DNA of 64,000 bases from Aestuariibius violaceus. GTDB taxonomy: Bacteria; Pseudomonadota; Alphaproteobacteria; Rhodobacterales; Rhodobacteraceae. The stretch is from NCBI RefSeq assembly GCF_040779325.2, contig NZ_JBFONT020000002.1:1-64000 (forward strand). The letters run 5' to 3'. Both the position numbers and the translations under genes were made by a program. Of this stretch, positions 9,838-17,627 are shown in pieces. Each line of letters starts with the position of its first letter. The first letter of the stretch is position 1. The notes under the pieces were generated by a model. The model worked only from the letters and a program-made list of their open reading frames with translations, searched no databases and was not told the origin of the DNA.

Positions 9838-10415
9838 AGGTTGTCCTTGGACGATTTACCGTTCTTTCCGTTTTCGTCGCGGCACTGTGGGTGATCCAAG
9901 CCGTGAACTGGGTCACGGGATACAATCTCAACATCGCTTTCGGCCTCGTGCCGAGACAGATCTACGGCCTTGATGGGGTTTTCGGCATGCCCATCCTGCA
10001 TGGCAGTTTCGGGCATCTCATGGCGAATACTCCACCATTGCTTTTGATGGGCGCGCTGCTGGCAGCGACAGCAACTCGAGCGCTGCTTGCCATTAACGCT
10101 GTAGTTGTCGGCCTGGGAGGCGCACTTGTCTGGCTGCTTGGAAGTCCAGCTATCCACATCGGAGCGTCTGGATTGGTCTTCGGGTGGTTCGGTTTTCTCA
10201 TCACACGTGGCCTTGTGGACCGATCTCCTATCGCGCTTGGGGCAGCAATATTCGTGGGCTTGTTTTATGGCTCCATGATATGGGGGGTGCTTCCAGGCCA
10301 ACCCGGCGTTTCCTGGGAAGCCCACCTCTTCGGCGCGCTTGCAGGCTCAGTCGCTGCCTTAACCGTGCGTACGCATGTTCATGCTCCGCGACTGCGCGAC
10401 GTGGATCGGAGATGA
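9834..10415 (+). CDS. rhomboid family intramembrane serine protease
   Basis: A 193-residue membrane protein with about six hydrophobic helices. The rhomboid signature is complete: HGSFGHLMAN in the second helix, the catalytic Ser in GASG (residue 112 from the ATG at 9834) and the catalytic His in WEAHLFGALAG (residue 164). Rhomboids cut transmembrane helices of substrate proteins inside the membrane. The ATG at 9834 is chosen because the upstream codons overlap the IS110 remnant. Its substrate is unknown. The neighbours on both sides are unrelated, so context gives no hint. Confidence 0.85.
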   Translation: MKVVLGRFTVLSVFVAALWVIQAVNWVTGYNLNIAFGLVPRQIYGLDGVFGMPILHGSFGHLMANTPPLLLMGALLAATATRALLAINAVVVGLGGALVWLLGSPAIHIGASGLVFGWFGFLITRGLVDRSPIALGAAIFVGLFYGSMIWGVLPGQPGVSWEAHLFGALAGSVAALTVRTHVHAPRLRDVDRR

Positions 10416-10602
10416 CGAACCTTGAATGGCTGCCCTTGGCGGACTCACAGCAAGATGGGGCGATGCTGCAGTCGCAGCCCACAAAGCTGCATTAGTTGCT
10501 ACAGCTTATCGTCGAACAATTCGAACTTGGACAATGCGGACAAAGATGAGCTTCCCCCCGCATCGATGACTGCTTCATTGGGTTGCAAGCTCTGACGGCC
10601 GA

Positions 10603-11184
10603 TCACAACGCGCCATTGACCACCATCGTTCTCGCTGCCCGCCCGGCGGAAACGAGGTATTCCGGGTCACGATGGACCAGGACGGTGGAGAATGCGCCGT
10701 CCATCAGCAACACCACGTGCCTCGCCAGTTCGTGAGGGTTGTCCGTGTTTCGATCCTCGAAGACATCACAGAGCCAGGCTTCGAATTTCTTCTTGTGCGC
10801 GGCGCCGACTTTCATGGCCGGGTGGCCTGGCATGTTTGCCAGCTCGGCAGCGGTGCGCAGGAAACCGCAGCCCTTCCACCTGGGGTGGCGGGCGGATTGG
10901 GCAAGGTTCAGGAAAATCGCTTCAACCTTGTCGGCAAGCTGGCCATCGGCCTCATCAAACCACTTCCTGAAGAGTGCGAGGTTCGGCTGGTCACGCGATG
11001 CCAGATAGGCCTCGATCAGATCGTCCTTGCTCTTGAAATGGTAGTAGAGGGTCTTTTTCGTGAGACCGGCTTTTGCGGCAATGGTATCTACGCTGACGGC
11101 CCGAATTCCCTCGCTGTAAAACAGGCGGTTGGCTGCATTGAGGATGCGGTCTTTCGCAGGGAGATTTGCTGGTGACATACGCAT
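10603..11184 (-). CDS. TetR/AcrR family transcriptional regulator
   Basis: A 193-residue regulator. The N-terminal DNA-binding domain (residues 10-56) shows RILNAANRLFYSEGIRAVSV, DTIAAKAGLTKKTLYYHF and KSKDDLIEAYL, the standard TetR pattern. The C-terminal ligand domain is unspecific. It is divergent from the enoyl-CoA hydratase gene with 70 bases between starts, and a palindrome at 11191-11203 just ahead of its start codon is a likely operator. It therefore probably represses itself and the downstream hydratase, DUF1330 and DMSP-lyase-like genes. Confidence 0.88.
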   Translation of the reverse strand: MRMSPANLPAKDRILNAANRLFYSEGIRAVSVDTIAAKAGLTKKTLYYHFKSKDDLIEAYLASRDQPNLALFRKWFDEADGQLADKVEAIFLNLAQSARHPRWKGCGFLRTAAELANMPGHPAMKVGAAHKKKFEAWLCDVFEDRNTDNPHELARHVVLLMDGAFSTVLVHRDPEYLVSAGRAARTMVVNGAL

Positions 11185-11190
11185 GTATAC

Positions 11191-11203
11191 TACTCAGTGA
11201 GTA
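11191..11203. promoter_or_regulatory. candidate TetR operator palindrome
   Basis: TACTCAGTGAGTA is a perfect odd-length palindrome with a central G. It lies 7 bases upstream of the TetR start codon and 52 bases before the enoyl-CoA hydratase start, in the shared divergent promoter. Size and place fit autoregulation by the adjacent TetR-family protein. Inference from position and symmetry. Confidence 0.5.
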
Positions 11204-11254
11204 TACGTCAAATTCAAGCCTCGGTAGGGTCTTCAAAACAGAACGGAGACCATA

Positions 11255-12046
11255 ATGACGGACCTCATAACATACGATAGGAAAGGAGCTGTCGTCCTTC
11301 TGACCCTGAACCGGCCCGAGAAACTGAACGCCATCAGCTATGCCGCAAACGACCGCTTGCTGGCGCTGCTCGACGCCATCGAAACCGACCGGTCCATACG
11401 GGCTGTGATCCTTACCGGCGCTGGGGAGCGGGCGTTTTCAGCAGGTGGCGACATTCCCGAATTCACTGAAAGCGTCAAAGCCGGTGTCGATGACGCCGTG
11501 CGAGACTTTTGCAAACGCGGCCAGACCATGACCGCCAGACTGGAAGCCTTTCCAAAGCCAATCATTGCTGCCGTCAACGGCATCGCCTTTGGCGGCGGAT
11601 GTGAAATCACGGAGGCGGTTCATCTGGCAATCGCCAGCGAAAGGGCGGTGTTCGCGAAGCCGGAGATAAAGATCGGGATACCCCCGACCTTTGGCGGCAC
11701 GCAGCGACTGCCACGCCTTGCCGGGCGCAAGCGCGCCTTGGAGCTTCTTCTGACGGGAGACGCCTTTTCCCCCCGGCGGGCCTACGAGATGGGGCTGGTG
11801 AACAAGGTCGTTCCGCACGACGAATTGCTGCCCGCCGCCTTTGATCTGGCAGACCGTATCATCCGGCATTCTTCGCTCGCGGCGTCACGGATCATCAACG
11901 CCGTCACAAGGGGGATCAACACAACCATTGACGAGGGACTGCTTATCGAACGCGAACAATTCGCGCGGATGGCGGCCACGCAAGATGTGCATGAAGGCCT
12001 GAGCGCGTGGATCGCGCGACGGATACCGCACCACACAGGAGCCTAG
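11255..12046 (+). CDS. enoyl-CoA hydratase/isomerase family protein
   Basis: A 263-residue crotonase-fold enzyme. Visible marks are LTLNRPEKLNAIS at the N-terminus, the oxyanion-hole segment GAGERAFSAGGDIPEF (about 52-67), and IAAVNGIAFGGGCEIT with the second oxyanion Gly, followed by KPEIKIGIPPTFGGTQRLPRLAG. The acid residue in the GIPPTFGG region is in the typical place for hydratases. It could hydrate acryloyl-CoA or another enoyl-CoA. The next gene starts with GTG one base after its stop, and a DMSP-lyase-like gene follows, so a role in processing acrylate-derived CoA esters is possible but unproven. Confidence 0.85.
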   Translation: MTDLITYDRKGAVVLLTLNRPEKLNAISYAANDRLLALLDAIETDRSIRAVILTGAGERAFSAGGDIPEFTESVKAGVDDAVRDFCKRGQTMTARLEAFPKPIIAAVNGIAFGGGCEITEAVHLAIASERAVFAKPEIKIGIPPTFGGTQRLPRLAGRKRALELLLTGDAFSPRRAYEMGLVNKVVPHDELLPAAFDLADRIIRHSSLAASRIINAVTRGINTTIDEGLLIEREQFARMAATQDVHEGLSAWIARRIPHHTGA

Positions 12047-12047
12047 C

Positions 12048-12476
12048 GTGGAAGACCCTCAGTTTCATAAGAGCTTTTCGAAAGAGACATGGGAGATTTT
12101 CAAGACGCATCAGCGGCCGGGATCCATCCAGATGTTGAACCTCGTCCGGCTGCGTGCACGGGCTGAATATCCGGACGGGCGAGCCTCTACCGGGGCGGAA
12201 GCCTACAGGGCCTACAGCGACTTGAGCGCGCCTGTTTTTCAAAGGCTGGGCGGACAGATCATCTGGCGCGGCAGGCACGAGTTAACGATGGTTGGTCCGC
12301 AATCAGAAGTATGGGATATTGCTTTCATTGCGGCATATCCCAGTGTTCAGTCCTTCCTGGATATGATGAGAAATGAAACCTACCGCGATGCGATGAGACA
12401 CCGGCAGGCTGCTGTGCTGGATAGCCGATTGGTGCGATTTGCATCCGGAGAAAATGCTCTCAGTTTCGCCGGATGA
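12048..12476 (+). CDS. DUF1330-like dimeric alpha/beta barrel protein
   Basis: A 142-residue protein starting at a GTG one base after the enoyl-CoA hydratase stop. The text MLNLVRLRARAEYPDG, EAYRAYSDLSAPVFQRLGGQIIWRG and FPSVQSFLDMM-like segment YPSVQSFLDMMRNETY match the DUF1330/EthD-like ferredoxin fold, a small dimeric domain often placed next to catabolic genes. No catalytic residues can be named. Tight spacing indicates translation coupling with the hydratase. Function unknown. Confidence 0.65.
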   Translation: MEDPQFHKSFSKETWEIFKTHQRPGSIQMLNLVRLRARAEYPDGRASTGAEAYRAYSDLSAPVFQRLGGQIIWRGRHELTMVGPQSEVWDIAFIAAYPSVQSFLDMMRNETYRDAMRHRQAAVLDSRLVRFASGENALSFAG

Positions 12477-12512
12477 ACGACGATCAGATCACATTGGTAC
12501 TGGAGCAGTTCG

Positions 12513-13193
12513 ATGAAGCATGCCGTCCAAACCTTCGTGGAAGGTGTCGTGCAGATGTATGCCTTGAAGGCACCCAACGGGCAAGTTCCGGGGGCTGAGC
12601 TTGGCGAATTCATTGATCTACTGCATGCCATGGACTGGTCCGCTGAAGAGAGGCCGATCCCATCGCCAGCGACCATTACCGGCCTACGCCATATGCAGAA
12701 CGCACTTGCAGCTGCCTATGCGGAAGGTCCATGTCCCATCGTGGATGCCTTGCGACTTTGCATCGGAGTTACACCTTGGGAAACCTACTATGCAGACAGC
12801 GTTTGGTCGCAGCCTTTTCTACATGAGTTCGCATCTGGCGAGTTGATCGGTCCAAACGGGTTCTTTCCAAGCAGTGATGTGTCGCTCGGTCTGTTCTTAC
12901 TTGGGCCAAACACAACATATACCGAGCACGCTCATACTTCGAGTGAAGTCTATTACATACTCTGCGGAACGGTGACATACCGGATCGGTGATCCGCAAAG
13001 TCCTCGAACTGCAAAGCCGGGCGATCTGATTTATACCGCCCCGAATGAACGGCATGATATCCAGACGGGTGATACGCCGATGTTGGCGGTTTACACTTGG
13101 AAGGGCGACCCGTCTGCCACGAGCTATCATTATGACGAAGGACCATGGCTTGGTGGCATTCTAGTCCACCCGCCGCTCGTCAACCGTGGGTGA
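12513..13193 (+). CDS. DMSP-lyase-like cupin protein (DddL/DddQ type)
   Basis: A 226-residue cupin. The metal-binding cupin motifs are H139, H141, E145 and Y147 in EHAHTSSEVYYILCG, and H181 in NERHDI. The spacing H-x3-E-x-Y and a second His about 40 residues later agrees with the zinc or iron site of DddQ as I remember it (His, Glu, Tyr, His). The N-terminal helical half (EFIDLLHAMDWS) is also typical of dimethylsulfoniopropionate lyases, which cleave DMSP to dimethyl sulfide and acrylate. ATG at 12513 has GGAGC upstream. It closes the TetR-controlled cluster. The family is fairly clear; DMSP as the real substrate is inference. Confidence 0.72.
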   Translation: MKHAVQTFVEGVVQMYALKAPNGQVPGAELGEFIDLLHAMDWSAEERPIPSPATITGLRHMQNALAAAYAEGPCPIVDALRLCIGVTPWETYYADSVWSQPFLHEFASGELIGPNGFFPSSDVSLGLFLLGPNTTYTEHAHTSSEVYYILCGTVTYRIGDPQSPRTAKPGDLIYTAPNERHDIQTGDTPMLAVYTWKGDPSATSYHYDEGPWLGGILVHPPLVNRG

Positions 13194-13759
13194 AATCATC
13201 GCGCCCGGTCTGCAAGCCGTAGAGAATTCTTGGTTGAGGCAGGGACAGTTCAAGTATTCGAGGTAGGGATCGAGGAAGTGTTTTCTCAATCTTCTCAGGG
13301 CATTACCTGAAGACTTGGGGCCAATCCATGTGTTGGTCTGGAGCGCGCGATATTCGCTGCACTATACCAAAGCTGAAAATACGGAACTTTGCGGCAGCGT
13401 AACCACGCGGTGGCAATGCTGGATGGAACTGCCGTTGGTTCAATAGTCGCTGTGCAGAGGCTACGTTGACTCAGACAGCCCATTCGAAAGCATCTCCTGT
13501 TTCCAAAGATTCCAGAACCGCGGGCAGGAGATACAGAAGGAAGGGCCTCAGCTTCAGCACGAGCGCGATCGCCATCGCGCCCTGATCAGCTCCATCTGAG
13601 CGGTCCAGGTAGACTTTTAATGCCTTGTCGACCTTTGGTCCATCCAGGCGAGGGCTTCGGGCGCGGGCGGGCGATAGCCAAAAGCACTGATGTAAGGATC
13701 TCGTCAGCAAGTTCGCTCAACGTCATCGCTGGAAAACCATGAGATGGATGGAGCTAAGA
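13194..13759. other. non-coding gap before the membrane-fusion-type gene
   Basis: About 560 bases with interrupted frames on both strands. A minus-strand frame at 13471-13710 has no ribosome binding site or recognisable content. A TCGTCAGC octamer at 13701-13708 recalls one half of the element found before the T3SS operons, but the second half is poor, so I do not list it as a site. Confidence 0.4.
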
Positions 13760-16700
13760 ATGAGCGTAGAAAGATCTACCGAAGGCGCCAGTGTTCAGCA
13801 AAACGTGCCGGACAGAGGCGCGGTACAAGCCTCTTTCACCGTCGCACAGCGTAGAAACGGTGAAGCATCAGGCCTGCAAACCACCCAGGCCAGTGTTGCG
13901 GGTGCGTTGCCCCTATCGCCGGAGCTACAAGTCCTTGGAGCGCTCGCCGGCGCTGCGGGCAAGTTCCTCGCGCCGGGCGGCGGAAGCGCGGCTGCCGGTG
14001 GGGCGGCATCGGGCGGCAGTGCCGCCGGAGGAGGCGCGGCGGCCTTCGGTGCCACACTCATGAAAGGCGGGGTGGTGACGGTCGTCGGAGCGGGGCTGGT
14101 TCTGGGGGAGGCCTTTATCCCCGGCGTCGGTTTGCCGGCGGGGAGCTCCAGATCTGAACGCACGGCGCAGAGCGGAACCTTACTGTCGCGGATCGTGAAG
14201 GAGTCTCCGGACCTCGAACTCGGGACCGATCAGAAAACCGGCCAGCGCGCGGCCGTGGACAAGGTTACCGGCAAGAGCGCCTATGTGGTGAACAAGGATG
14301 GCAGCCTGCAGATCGCCGATGGCATGAAGGCGATCGCTGCAGACCGGGCGATGACGGTGTTCGTCGGGCAGACGGTGAAGGCCATGGCCAATCAGGGTTT
14401 CGACGTCTCGAACACGGCCGATCTGAACCAGGCGTTGCGGGATTATGCGACCACGAGGGTCGGCAGTTCTGCCTCGCCGCGGGATTACGCCGCCGTTTTC
14501 GGAAAGCTCGCCGGTGACAAGGATGCGCTCAAGGCGATTGCTGACCGCGCGCAGGTGACGGCTCCGGTGTCTGCCTATCAGGGCAATGCGGCGGCGGGCG
14601 GGTCCGCTGGCGCTGTCCAGAAGCAACCTCTCCCGACCTATGACGAATACGAAAGCCGGATCCTTGGGGAAGTCGACGCGGCTTCGGGTGCGGCGTCGGC
14701 CAACGTTATGGAGCAGCGTCTCGACGATTTGGAGGATTACGACAGAGAGCACGGGACAAGCCTTGCCCGTCGGGTAAAGAAGGCCGCCAGCGAAAAGGTT
14801 CGGAAGCAAGTTGGGGAGATAGCTGAGGCCGGAAAGAGACCTCCATCACGCGAAGAACAGGAAGAGATGGAACACCAGGAGGCCGAAGCGCTCGCCGGGA
14901 GGGTTCTCGAAGATATTGACAGGTTGGAGCGTCAGATGCGGGAAGGCGATAGCCCGATCATCCTGTCGGGGGGCAGCGCGCGTCGAGCTCCCAACCGGGG
15001 GCAGATTAATGAAGCGGCCCGCGATGCGGTCAATCGGTACGCGTCATCAGGCGATATGATTACTCCGCCACCGCAGGGGAAACCTCCCAAGGTGAACTTC
15101 TCAAAAACGCAGGTCGCGACGATGGCGACTGTCGCGGGCGCGTCGGTCCTTCTTGGCGGTGGGTATCTCGGAATACGGGAGGCTGTTGAATTTTTTGGCC
15201 GCAAAGAAGGGATATGGGGTTCTGAGCCATGGACTTATCCCGAAAACGCCGATGGCTCCTATTTCGACGAGAAACGAAACCCCGAATTCAAAGAGACGGA
15301 CCATAATGTCGGATCCCGAGGCTTATTCGGTGTTCGCATCAAGGAGACGAAAGAGGGGGAAGGGGCCGATGGCCTTGGCGATGTGGTGCAGATCGTCGCA
15401 CCGCTTGCCAAGCGATCGGTTGTGGAGCGAAAGCAACTCGTCGACCTTGAAGAACGCGTCAAGCCGGGGCAACCGATCCTCAGAGTCAAGGATGATGATC
15501 TGGAAGCCGAGATCACAAAGCTGGAAACGGAACTGAAGAGCCTTGAAGGCCGGATCGGCGTTGAGATCTTCCGGGCCAGCAAGGCCAAGAACATCCCGCG
15601 TCAGGAGGTCGAGGAGATTGATGCCCAGATCCAGGAAAAGGAAGTGGACCTGGCGCGGGCTGAGGTGGATCTCGGGCGGATCAACTTTCTCTATGAGAAT
15701 GGGGCAGTTTCCAAGCAGGCCCAGGACGAGGCGGTCGCCCTCGTCAAGAAGACCAAAGCTCAGATTTCAGATCTGAATGCCGACCGACGCGCTGCCCTTA
15801 CCAACCTTGAGCTTGCCGGAGACGCGGCCAACCTTTCGCCGACCGACGCGATCGAGATCATGAAGACAGGCACTGTAAAAGAACGCGCCAACCTTCCTGA
15901 AAGCGTGGCGGAAGCTGTCGGCAACTACCTGGCTACGCTAAACGAGCTTGGCAAGCAGCTCGATATTCAGGCAAGAAACACAACGTATTCCAGCGTGTAC
16001 GGTACAGTCACCAATTCCAACGCGTTGAAAACATTTGCCAACAACCTCGACAACACAACGACGTTGACGGACAACACAGAATCCGCGAATAACAAGAACC
16101 CTCTCCTGAATAACAAGAATGACGGCAATCTTGCTATCCTGATCGACAAATCGCCGGATGGTCCCTACGGACCGGACAAAGGGGATGCCTTGACGGTCGA
16201 AACCGCGGTCAGCTGGGATGTTTTTTCGAAGATAAAGAAGGGCGACAAGCTTCCCTTCGTTCTGACGGATGGCAGCACCGGTGTCGGTACGGTTGACCGC
16301 CTTGCCACGATTGGTGAGGGCGATGGTTACCGCGTCGAACTGAAAATCGACGGAACGCTGACTGCGCCAGACGGTACGAAAAAGAAGCTTGATCCTAGAT
16401 ATGCCGACTATATCCGGGTCTATGCAAAGACAGATCCGATTACTGTTCGACCGAAACCTGTCAACCATATTGACGGTGATGATCTCGTCAATGAGGTTTC
16501 GTTTTCGGAGGCCTCCCTGCCGACCAAGGTGGACGGGCCGACGGACTTTCCCGAGCGGCGGCAGGATTTCGAGTTTTCCCGACCCGTGTATCAGAAGAAC
16601 GGTGCCAACAGAACTCGGGTGGGTACCGTCATCGTGAAAGGAACAGTTTCGACCGACGGAAAGACGGTCGCTCTTGGAGAGAATACGACAATTTCCTTCA

Positions 16701-16990
16701 GGTCGATTGACGGCAACACCGCTGAAACGTCCGAAATCCAACGTCCTGAGACTTTCGGAGGATCGAGCTACGGTGGTGTAGTGGGTATCGATGGCAGTAT
16801 GGTGAAGGCGTCGGTGAAGCTCAACGTGACACCAGACAATGCGGCCCGGTCGTTCAATGCGACCTTCGGGGAGACGCGCCCGCCTGACAGCACCGAGACG
16901 ACGGTAAAGTTCGACATCGTCCCGTCGGGTGCCAATGATGAGATCGTCCGGCTCCGCGTTCCGGATGCGATCCTGCTGCCGGATCTGTGA
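13760..16990 (+). CDS. large protein with membrane-fusion-protein (HlyD-like) C-terminal architecture
   Basis: 1,076 residues from the ATG at 13760, which has GGAG 6 bases upstream; an ATG at 13739 is possible. Residues 1-100 are Gly/Ala/Ser rich with a hydrophobic patch around 97-123. A charged helical region follows to about 445. One membrane span lies at about 451-470 (VATMATVAGASVLLGGGYLG). Behind it come a lipoyl-like half (VVQIVAPLAKRSVVERKQLV), the typical PGQPILRVKDDDLEAEI turn, a long helical hairpin (about 578-683, with LGRINFLYENGAVSKQ at its turn side), a second lipoyl half (LDIQARNTTYSSVYGTVT) and a beta-barrel-like part (WDVFSKIKKGDKLPFVLTDG). This is the layout of membrane-fusion proteins, but the 450-residue N-terminal extension is most unusual. 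It lies beside the T3SS island and has its own terminator. Transport partner or T3SS role unknown. Confidence 0.6.
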   Translation: MSVERSTEGASVQQNVPDRGAVQASFTVAQRRNGEASGLQTTQASVAGALPLSPELQVLGALAGAAGKFLAPGGGSAAAGGAASGGSAAGGGAAAFGATLMKGGVVTVVGAGLVLGEAFIPGVGLPAGSSRSERTAQSGTLLSRIVKESPDLELGTDQKTGQRAAVDKVTGKSAYVVNKDGSLQIADGMKAIAADRAMTVFVGQTVKAMANQGFDVSNTADLNQALRDYATTRVGSSASPRDYAAVFGKLAGDKDALKAIADRAQVTAPVSAYQGNAAAGGSAGAVQKQPLPTYDEYESRILGEVDAASGAASANVMEQRLDDLEDYDREHGTSLARRVKKAASEKVRKQVGEIAEAGKRPPSREEQEEMEHQEAEALAGRVLEDIDRLERQMREGDSPIILSGGSARRAPNRGQINEAARDAVNRYASSGDMITPPPQGKPPKVNFSKTQVATMATVAGASVLLGGGYLGIREAVEFFGRKEGIWGSEPWTYPENADGSYFDEKRNPEFKETDHNVGSRGLFGVRIKETKEGEGADGLGDVVQIVAPLAKRSVVERKQLVDLEERVKPGQPILRVKDDDLEAEITKLETELKSLEGRIGVEIFRASKAKNIPRQEVEEIDAQIQEKEVDLARAEVDLGRINFLYENGAVSKQAQDEAVALVKKTKAQISDLNADRRAALTNLELAGDAANLSPTDAIEIMKTGTVKERANLPESVAEAVGNYLATLNELGKQLDIQARNTTYSSVYGTVTNSNALKTFANNLDNTTTLTDNTESANNKNPLLNNKNDGNLAILIDKSPDGPYGPDKGDALTVETAVSWDVFSKIKKGDKLPFVLTDGSTGVGTVDRLATIGEGDGYRVELKIDGTLTAPDGTKKKLDPRYADYIRVYAKTDPITVRPKPVNHIDGDDLVNEVSFSEASLPTKVDGPTDFPERRQDFEFSRPVYQKNGANRTRVGTVIVKGTVSTDGKTVALGENTTISFRSIDGNTAETSEIQRPETFGGSSYGGVVGIDGSMVKASVKLNVTPDNAARSFNATFGETRPPDSTETTVKFDIVPSGANDEIVRLRVPDAILLPDL

Positions 16991-17012
16991 TGACCTGTCG
17001 ATGACGTGCGCT

Positions 17013-17039
17013 GCCGAAGATCGGTCTGCGGTCTTCGGC
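17013..17039. repeat. 8-bp inverted repeat
   Basis: GCCGAAGA at 17013-17020 pairs with TCTTCGGC at 17032-17039. It has no T tract and lies between the stop of the large membrane-fusion-type gene and a clear terminator. Possibly an mRNA 3-prime stabiliser. Confidence 0.4.
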
Positions 17040-17064
17040 GGAGGTGAAAGACCTCTGATTTCAG

Positions 17065-17099
17065 TGCCCGAATGGCCTCTGTGCCTTTCGGGCATTTTT
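17065..17099 (+). terminator. rho-independent terminator
   Basis: TGCCCGAA at 17065-17072 pairs perfectly with TTCGGGCA at 17087-17094, directly followed by five T bases at 17095-17099. It ends the transcript of the gene at 13760-16990. Confidence 0.85.
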
Positions 17100-17307
17100 G
17101 CGTGAGGGTTATTTCGGGTTTTTGACGATGGTTGTGTCTGAGCGTATGAGGGCATTGTCGCCCTTATGCTTTGGATATGAGCGAGGCGCTTCGTCTAGAT
17201 CCTCGCGCGGATGGAGAAATGCGCCCGGCGTTCTCTCGGCGGGTTGATGCCGGAGGTTTCTTTCGCATCATCGGTCGACGGTCGGAAATGCTGTCTCTGA
17301 AGCAGTT

Positions 17308-17330
17308 CACCCCTCCGAGCGGGAGGGGTG
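17308..17330. terminator. GC-rich hairpin behind a small minus-strand gene
   Basis: CACCCCTCC and GGAGGGGTG form a perfect 9-bp stem with a 5-base loop. It lies 25 bases beyond the stop of the 38-codon minus-strand gene at 17355-17471. A T tract is missing, so it may act as a weak terminator or transcript stabiliser. Confidence 0.45.
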
Positions 17331-17354
17331 TTCAGGGCGACTAACCGGTCCCGG

Positions 17355-17471
17355 TCAGGCGGTTTCGTTTCGGATCAGCTTTCTTACCTGGTTCGCCGTC
17401 CTTCTTTCGAACCGGTACTTCTCTATCAGTTTTGCGGCCTTTGCGATGCAGGCGCTGAGGCTGGTGAGCAT
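17355..17471 (-). CDS. small basic protein, possibly DUF1127-like
   Basis: A 38-residue product beginning MLTSLSACIAKAAKLIEKYR and continuing FERRTANQVRKLIRNETA. The ATG at 17471 has a strong AAAGGAGA sequence 7-9 bases upstream. The IEKYRFERRTANQVRKL part recalls the arginine-rich helix of DUF1127 small proteins common in Rhodobacteraceae, though the usual LSDRELADIG ending is absent. It lies between the histidine kinase gene and a hairpin. The ribosome binding site is the best evidence; family membership is uncertain. Confidence 0.45.
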   Translation of the reverse strand: MLTSLSACIAKAAKLIEKYRFERRTANQVRKLIRNETA

Positions 17472-17558
17472 CTCCTGTCTCCTTTGTTTTCCTATAAATG
17501 TCTTGCCGAAATAGCCTTGCTTCAGCCTTACGATGCCGGCTTCAGATCTTCGCAGAGA

Positions 17559-17588
17559 GGCTTCCCCCGAGGAAGGATCGGGGGAGCC
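17559..17588. terminator. hairpin behind the histidine kinase gene
   Basis: GGCTTCCCCCGA at 17559-17570 pairs with TCGGGGGAGCC at 17578-17588 with one bulged base. It lies 40 bases beyond the kinase stop codon on the minus strand and may end the long minus-strand T3SS transcript. Confidence 0.45.
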
Positions 17589-17627
17589 AGATCCCGTCGC
17601 ATGGGCGGGGCCTCGAGCGGCTCGGTT

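Noticed and set aside
13701..13710. TCGTCAGC as a T3SS-box-like site ahead of the large membrane-fusion-type gene
   Set aside because: Only the first half fits; the second half differs from the other four sites and the distance to the start is shorter.
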